Source: Nitrospinota bacterium (lineage in GTDB: Bacteria > Nitrospinota > Nitrospinia > Nitrospinales > Nitrospinaceae). Taken from it: a DNA stretch of 16,139 bases. The translations under genes were made by a program, and so were the position numbers. Below the pieces are notes generated by a model. It did no database searches, was not told the DNA's origin, and saw only the letters and a program-made list of their open reading frames with translations. This document shows positions 13,092-16,139 of this stretch, in pieces. The stretch lies in contig JAPUGN010000248.1 in the NCBI GenBank assembly GCA_027298165.1, positions 1 to 16,139 of the forward strand. Direction: 5' to 3'. How positions within the stretch are numbered: the first letter of the stretch is position 1; every line of letters starts with the position of its first letter.

Positions 13092-13871
13092 ATGTTGGCT
13101 CATTTTATCGATTCAAAACCATTCCAGTGCGGGTACTTCAAGGACCGCAAATCCCTCTTCGAGGAGTATCTTCTAGAAGATATTTCCGAGGTGGAGTTCG
13201 AGTACCTGTTGGCCCACGGCATGCGGCATTTCGGGGAGTATTATTTTCGGCCCCGGTGCCACCAATGCCACGACTGCGTGCCGATCCGCCTCCGGACCGG
13301 CAACTATGCCATGACCCGGAGCCAGAAGCGGGCGGTCCAGGCCAGCTCACAGGTGGATATCCGTCTGGGCCGGCCGCATTATTCCGAGGAAAAATTCAAG
13401 CTTTACCTGGATCACAAACGGCGGTTTCAATCGCTGGAGGATGATGTCGAGGACGAGGAGAATTTCCGGTTGTCTTTTTATGGAAAGACCCCGTTCGGAA
13501 TGGAGTTTGAATATTTCCTGGATGGAAAACTGATCGGCGTCGCCCTGGCGGACGTGACGCGCAAAACCTTCTCAGCCATCTACACGTTTTACTCATCGGA
13601 GCACGCGTATCTAAGCCTGGGCACGTACAGCATCATCAAGCAGATTCAATTCTGCCAGAGCCGCGGCATCCCATACTTTTATCTGGGATATTTTATCGCT
13701 AAGAACAAATCGCTCGTCTACAAGTCAAACTTCCGGCCCAACGAAGTCTATATTAACCACGAATGGCGCCCCTTCCGCAATGCAAAAGGCGAATCTTTGG
13801 TTCCTGAGGAGGGTTTGCAGTGGGTCAACTCCGAAAAGCTGGTTAAAGCCAGCACCTCGCGCGAATTTTAG
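13092..13871 (+). CDS. bpt: aspartate/glutamate leucyltransferase Bpt (ATE1-like)
   Basis: Transfers leucine from Leu-tRNA to proteins with N-terminal Asp or Glu, making them N-degron substrates for ClpS/ClpAP. The 259-residue protein has the N-terminal CGYF (13-16) and the ATE/Bpt cysteine cluster FRPRCHQCHDCVPIR (52-66; C56, C59, C62). SQKR (77-80) and a C-terminal GNAT-like part with YLGYFI and KSLVYKSNFRPNE complete the family pattern. The family assignment is firm; leucyl rather than arginyl transfer is inferred from bacterial origin and the Cys-x2-Cys-x2-Cys layout. The ATG at 13092 has AGGA 10 bases upstream, and a TTG at 13086 is possible. It ends 18 bases before the convergent ankyrin gene, with no clear terminator between. 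Confidence 0.92.
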   Translation: MLAHFIDSKPFQCGYFKDRKSLFEEYLLEDISEVEFEYLLAHGMRHFGEYYFRPRCHQCHDCVPIRLRTGNYAMTRSQKRAVQASSQVDIRLGRPHYSEEKFKLYLDHKRRFQSLEDDVEDEENFRLSFYGKTPFGMEFEYFLDGKLIGVALADVTRKTFSAIYTFYSSEHAYLSLGTYSIIKQIQFCQSRGIPYFYLGYFIAKNKSLVYKSNFRPNEVYINHEWRPFRNAKGESLVPEEGLQWVNSEKLVKASTSREF

Positions 13872-13889
13872 CGGGGCGGAACCCTTCCC

Positions 13890-14951
13890 CTATTGATCCA
13901 CCTCTCTTTTATCGATGACCTCCTGCAAAATCAGATCCGCGACCCGTCGATTCTTGTGATGGATGGCCACGTCGAGCGGTTTTTTCCCCCTGGCGTTTCT
14001 CAACTCCAGCTTGGCGCCTTTTTTGATAAGAATGCTCGCTGCGCGGGCAAATCCCTTTTCGGCGGCCAGGTGTAACAGGGTGCCTTCGGGAACTTTCTGG
14101 TTCACGTTCACCCCATGCCGTATCAGTTCATCCATCACGCGGAGGTGACCCTGGGAAGCGCTGTAGTAAATCGGGGTTTTTCCCGCCTTGTCCCTGACGT
14201 CGGGCTTGGCGTCAAATGCCAGGAGCAGACGGACCATATCGAGGTCTCCCCGTTGCGCGGCCAGGTGGATCGGGGTTTTGACGGCTTTGGGCGGACCCTG
14301 AACTCGGGCTTTATGGTTGAGGAGCACCCGTGCCACGAGGGTGTTGCCCTCAGCCGCCGCGCCCATCAGGGGAGCAGGACCTCTTTTGGGATTGACTTGC
14401 GCTCCCCTGTCAATCAACAGTTCGGCCGTTTCGGGAGTATTGCTCAGGCTGGCCAGATAAAGCGGCGTCATGCCTTTCGAGTCCAGAACATCCACGACCG
14501 CTCCCTTGGAAATGAGTTTCTGCGCCACGGGGTTGGCATTTCCCAGAACCGCATGGTGGAGGGCGGTTCGACCGCTTTTATCCCGGCCATTGATCTGGGC
14601 GCTTTTGCGGAGCAGTAAATCGACAATGGGTTCATAGCCGTTTTTCGAGGCCAGATGCAGGGCGGTTCGGCCTTTTTTATCCTGCGAATTGACTCTTGCC
14701 CCTCTTTCAAGAAGTACCTCGGCCACGTTCAGGTAACCTATTTGTGCGGCCTGGTGCAGGTGGGTTTGGCCGGCTTCGTCTTTTTTGTTAGGGTCGGCGC
14801 CATCGTTCAGATGGCGGCGCACTTCTTTGACATTTTTGTAACGTACCGCCGTGTCGAGGGAAGATGTTTTGATGATCGAGCATGATGAAGATAGAAATCC
14901 TGAAATAACCAGAAAAGCTAAACCGAATCGGACTACTGGATATTTAAGCAT
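13890..14951 (-). CDS. ankyrin-repeat probable lipoprotein
   Basis: A 353-residue protein. A signal segment (1-23) ends in FLSSSC, a lipobox-like site with C24; the usual Leu is at -4 instead of -3, so lipidation is likely but not certain. About ten ankyrin repeats of about 33 residues fill 30-345, with clear consensus G-x-T-x-LHxAA turns (for example GQTHLHQAA at 61, GRTALHLAS at 94, KTPIHLAA at about 225). Ankyrin arrays bind protein partners; no catalytic domain is present, so the partner is unknown. The ATG at 14951 has GGGAG 9 bases upstream. The last three repeats closely match the partial ankyrin gene at the right edge, indicating a paralogous pair. Confidence 0.9.
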   Translation of the reverse strand: MLKYPVVRFGLAFLVISGFLSSSCSIIKTSSLDTAVRYKNVKEVRRHLNDGADPNKKDEAGQTHLHQAAQIGYLNVAEVLLERGARVNSQDKKGRTALHLASKNGYEPIVDLLLRKSAQINGRDKSGRTALHHAVLGNANPVAQKLISKGAVVDVLDSKGMTPLYLASLSNTPETAELLIDRGAQVNPKRGPAPLMGAAAEGNTLVARVLLNHKARVQGPPKAVKTPIHLAAQRGDLDMVRLLLAFDAKPDVRDKAGKTPIYYSASQGHLRVMDELIRHGVNVNQKVPEGTLLHLAAEKGFARAASILIKKGAKLELRNARGKKPLDVAIHHKNRRVADLILQEVIDKREVDQ

Positions 14952-14989
14952 TGAGTGAGACTCCCTGGCAGGTTTTTAATTACATTTAA

Positions 14990-15016
14990 CTTATAAGAAA
15001 GAAAACAAATTGTCAA
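14990..15016 (-). promoter_or_regulatory. promoter of the ankyrin gene
   Basis: The minus strand has a perfect TTGACA (15016-15011) and TATAAG (14995-14990) with 15-base spacing. The surrounding sequence is AT-rich. It lies just past the terminator of the upstream gene, so the ankyrin gene appears to be its own transcription unit. Confidence 0.5.
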
Positions 15017-15030
15017 TGAAGGCCGGGATC

Positions 15031-15065
15031 AAAAAAAGGGCACCCGGATCGGGTTCCCTTTTTTC
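15031..15065. terminator. bidirectional terminator after the PA2779-family gene
   Basis: AAAAAAGGG (15032-15040) pairs with CCCTTTTTT (15056-15064), and ACCCG (15042-15046) with CGGGT (15050-15054), leaving a GAT loop and one C-T mismatch. On the minus strand it ends transcripts arriving from 15223, before the ankyrin promoter begins. Confidence 0.85.
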
Positions 15066-15072
15066 GGAGTGA

Positions 15073-15127
15073 TTGGATTCGGAAAATCAGTGGAGGTTTC
15101 CACTGGCTCCACGCATTTCAATGAATT
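15073..15127. repeat. direct repeat copy 1 flanking PA2779-family gene
   Basis: The first 29 bases (15073-15101) match 15708-15736 with one mismatch. The next 22 or so bases align without gaps at lower identity and end in ATTTCAATG in both copies. In this copy CAGTGGA (15088-15094) and TCCACTG (15099-15105) also form a 7-bp hairpin with a GGTT loop. The remaining stretch to 15222 shows nothing else. Confidence 0.75.
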
Positions 15128-15222
15128 AGAGACGCGGCCTTGGAGGAGGTGTCTTTCAAAGATTCTACATAAGGACCGGGGTTATAGGTCGAGTTGCCGG
15201 GAGGAGCCCCCAATGCGGCTTT

Positions 15223-15615
15223 CTATATTTTTATTACTTTTAACAACCAAAGCAAAAGGACCACAAAGCCAACAATCAACATTACAGCAAGAACCGTTCC
15301 CGCCGTCCCCTGGCCCTCGGGAAGCTGGTCGATTTCAGCGGCCAGTTGGCTGACCTCCGCATCGGTGAGGCTGTTGAGACGGGCCAGCGCTTCTTCGCGG
15401 GAAAGGCCGTACTGTTCCAATTGGGGTTGGAGGTCTTTACGGTTGATCAGTGCGCGGAGCTCTTCCCGTTGCGAAAGTTTTTGGATTCCCCTCTCCACCG
15501 CGGTTTCGGTTGGGATCATGTGAGCCCAGCCCTGCGACGAAACCCAACACAGGTTGAGAAAAGCGGCTATGAGTAAAACGCTGATGGGTTGTTTAAGTCG
15601 AATTTTCGTTTTCAT
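15223..15615 (-). CDS. PA2779-family membrane protein
   Basis: A 130-residue protein with a signal peptide (1-31, ending QGWA). The mature region HMIPTETAVERG (32-43) is the opening typical of the PA2779 family, and the conserved helical core ELRALINRKDLQPQLEQYGL (52-71) and LTDAEVSQLAAEIDQLPEG (83-101) follow. A C-terminal transmembrane helix lies at about 106-127. Function is unknown. In other genomes it is often next to a PA2778-like peptidase/TPR protein, which is not seen here. The ATG at 15615 has AAGGAGG 6 bases upstream, a near-perfect ribosome site. The gene is bracketed by imperfect direct repeats between two ankyrin genes. Confidence 0.85.
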   Translation of the reverse strand: MKTKIRLKQPISVLLIAAFLNLCWVSSQGWAHMIPTETAVERGIQKLSQREELRALINRKDLQPQLEQYGLSREEALARLNSLTDAEVSQLAAEIDQLPEGQGTAGTVLAVMLIVGFVVLLLWLLKVIKI

Positions 15616-15674
15616 ACTTTCCTCCTTGGGCATTCGGACTCTAGGACGCGGGGAAACCTTCATGTCGCCGGGCC

Positions 15675-15680
15675 ATTATA
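15675..15680 (-). promoter_or_regulatory. possible -10 box of the PA2779-family gene
   Basis: A perfect TATAAT lies on the minus strand about 60 bases before the ATG. The only -35-like hexamer, TTGAGA, is just 12 bases upstream, so the match is incomplete. Confidence 0.3.
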
Positions 15681-15707
15681 CGCCAGGATCATTCTCAAGA
15701 GGAGCGG

Positions 15708-15762
15708 TTGGATTCGGAAACTCAGTGGAGGTTTCCTCTTGTCCCGCCAATTTCAATGGGTT
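15708..15762. repeat. direct repeat copy 2 flanking PA2779-family gene
   Basis: The second copy of the 55-bp imperfect repeat starts 635 bases from the first, in the same orientation. It begins about 14 bases past the stop codon of the edge ankyrin gene. GGAAAC (15716-15721) and GTTTCC (15731-15736) form a short inverted pair inside it. Confidence 0.75.
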
Positions 15763-15775
15763 TGGGAAACTCGCT

Positions 15776-16139
15776 TTATTTTCCGACCTCCCGGCGTTTC
15801 ACCGTTTCCCGCGTGATCAAATCAGCGGCCTTTTGGTTTCCATTGGCCATCGCTACCTCCAAGGCGGTTTTTCCTTTGGAGTTTCTTTTGTTCAGGTTCG
15901 CCTCATTAGCAAGGAGAATTTGAACCACTGCGGTTTGGCCTCGCTCCGATGCCAGGTGCAACAGGGTGCCTTCGCGAATCTTCTGGTTGACGTTGACTCC
16001 ATGGTCAATGAGAACATTCATGGTATGAATATTTCCTTTGTAAGTGGTGTAGTAAATCGGGGTTTTCCCGGAGCGGTCCAGTCGGTTGGGATTGGCTTTA
16101 TTTTCGAGGAGCAATTTGGCGATGTCAGGATACTCTTTT
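15776..16139 (-). CDS. ankyrin-repeat protein, partial (5' end outside window)
   Basis: The 3' 121 codons of a second ankyrin gene, open to the right edge; the TTG at 16114 that could be taken as a start lies inside a repeat. Visible repeats include KTPIYYTTYKGN, NVNQKIREGTLLHLASERG and GKTALEVAMANGNQ, ending KRREVGK. The order and wording follow the end of the ankyrin lipoprotein at 13890-14951 (KTPIYYSASQGH, NVNQKVPEGTLLHLAAEKG, GKKPLDVAIHHKN, KREVDQ), so the two are paralogs. Whether it also has a lipoprotein signal cannot be seen. Confidence 0.88.
   Translation of the reverse strand, partial: KEYPDIAKLLLENKANPNRLDRSGKTPIYYTTYKGNIHTMNVLIDHGVNVNQKIREGTLLHLASERGQTAVVQILLANEANLNKRNSKGKTALEVAMANGNQKAADLITRETVKRREVGK

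Overview
The window is a moderately GC-rich, densely coded piece of a Gram-negative chromosome. Evidence for an outer membrane is indirect: several signal peptides, a probable lipoprotein, periplasmic thiol-redox proteins and families such as DUF2167 and PA2779. The mix (PCYCGC-type protein, fused b6-type cytochrome b, ankyrin proteins, enterobacterial-type LysA, TIGR04283-type glycosyltransferase) would suit Nitrospinota or a deltaproteobacterium-like lineage. That placement is inference; no rRNA or unique marker is present.

Layout. Positions 1-840 (minus strand) hold tRNA-Gln(CTG), a small four-helix membrane protein and tRNA-Glu(CTC). Past the 3' end of tRNA-Glu lie 10-bp-phased repeats that look like integrase arm sites. 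Positions 986-3463 (plus) are housekeeping: rsmD (16S rRNA methylation), mnmA (tRNA 2-thiolation) and an inositol-monophosphatase-family gene coupled to mnmA by a 4-bp overlap. Next come two divergent fold-type III PLP decarboxylases: speA (arginine to agmatine, minus) and lysA (diaminopimelate to lysine, plus), with recognisable promoters and an inverted repeat over the lysA promoter. lysA ends at a strong bidirectional terminator facing a secreted DUF2167 gene. From 7923 to 9182 there are two palindromes and a possible tiny Cys-rich ORF, a YbaK-type tRNA deacylase, a mosaic of dispersed repeats, and a pterin carbinolamine dehydratase.

The most distinctive block is the minus-strand operon 12081->9244: a PCYC-type membrane protein, a TlpA/ResA-like thioredoxin, an unrecognised membrane-anchored His/Met-rich protein, a cytochrome b6/subunit IV fusion, and a glutaredoxin-like protein. 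It has its own promoter. It combines a quinol-oxidising cytochrome b with three thiol proteins but has no Rieske protein or cytochrome c gene beside it.

The right end holds a family 2 glycosyltransferase (minus), bpt (plus, N-degron leucyltransferase), an ankyrin-repeat lipoprotein, a PA2779-family gene flanked by about 55-bp imperfect direct repeats, and the 3' part of a second, related ankyrin gene cut by the window edge.
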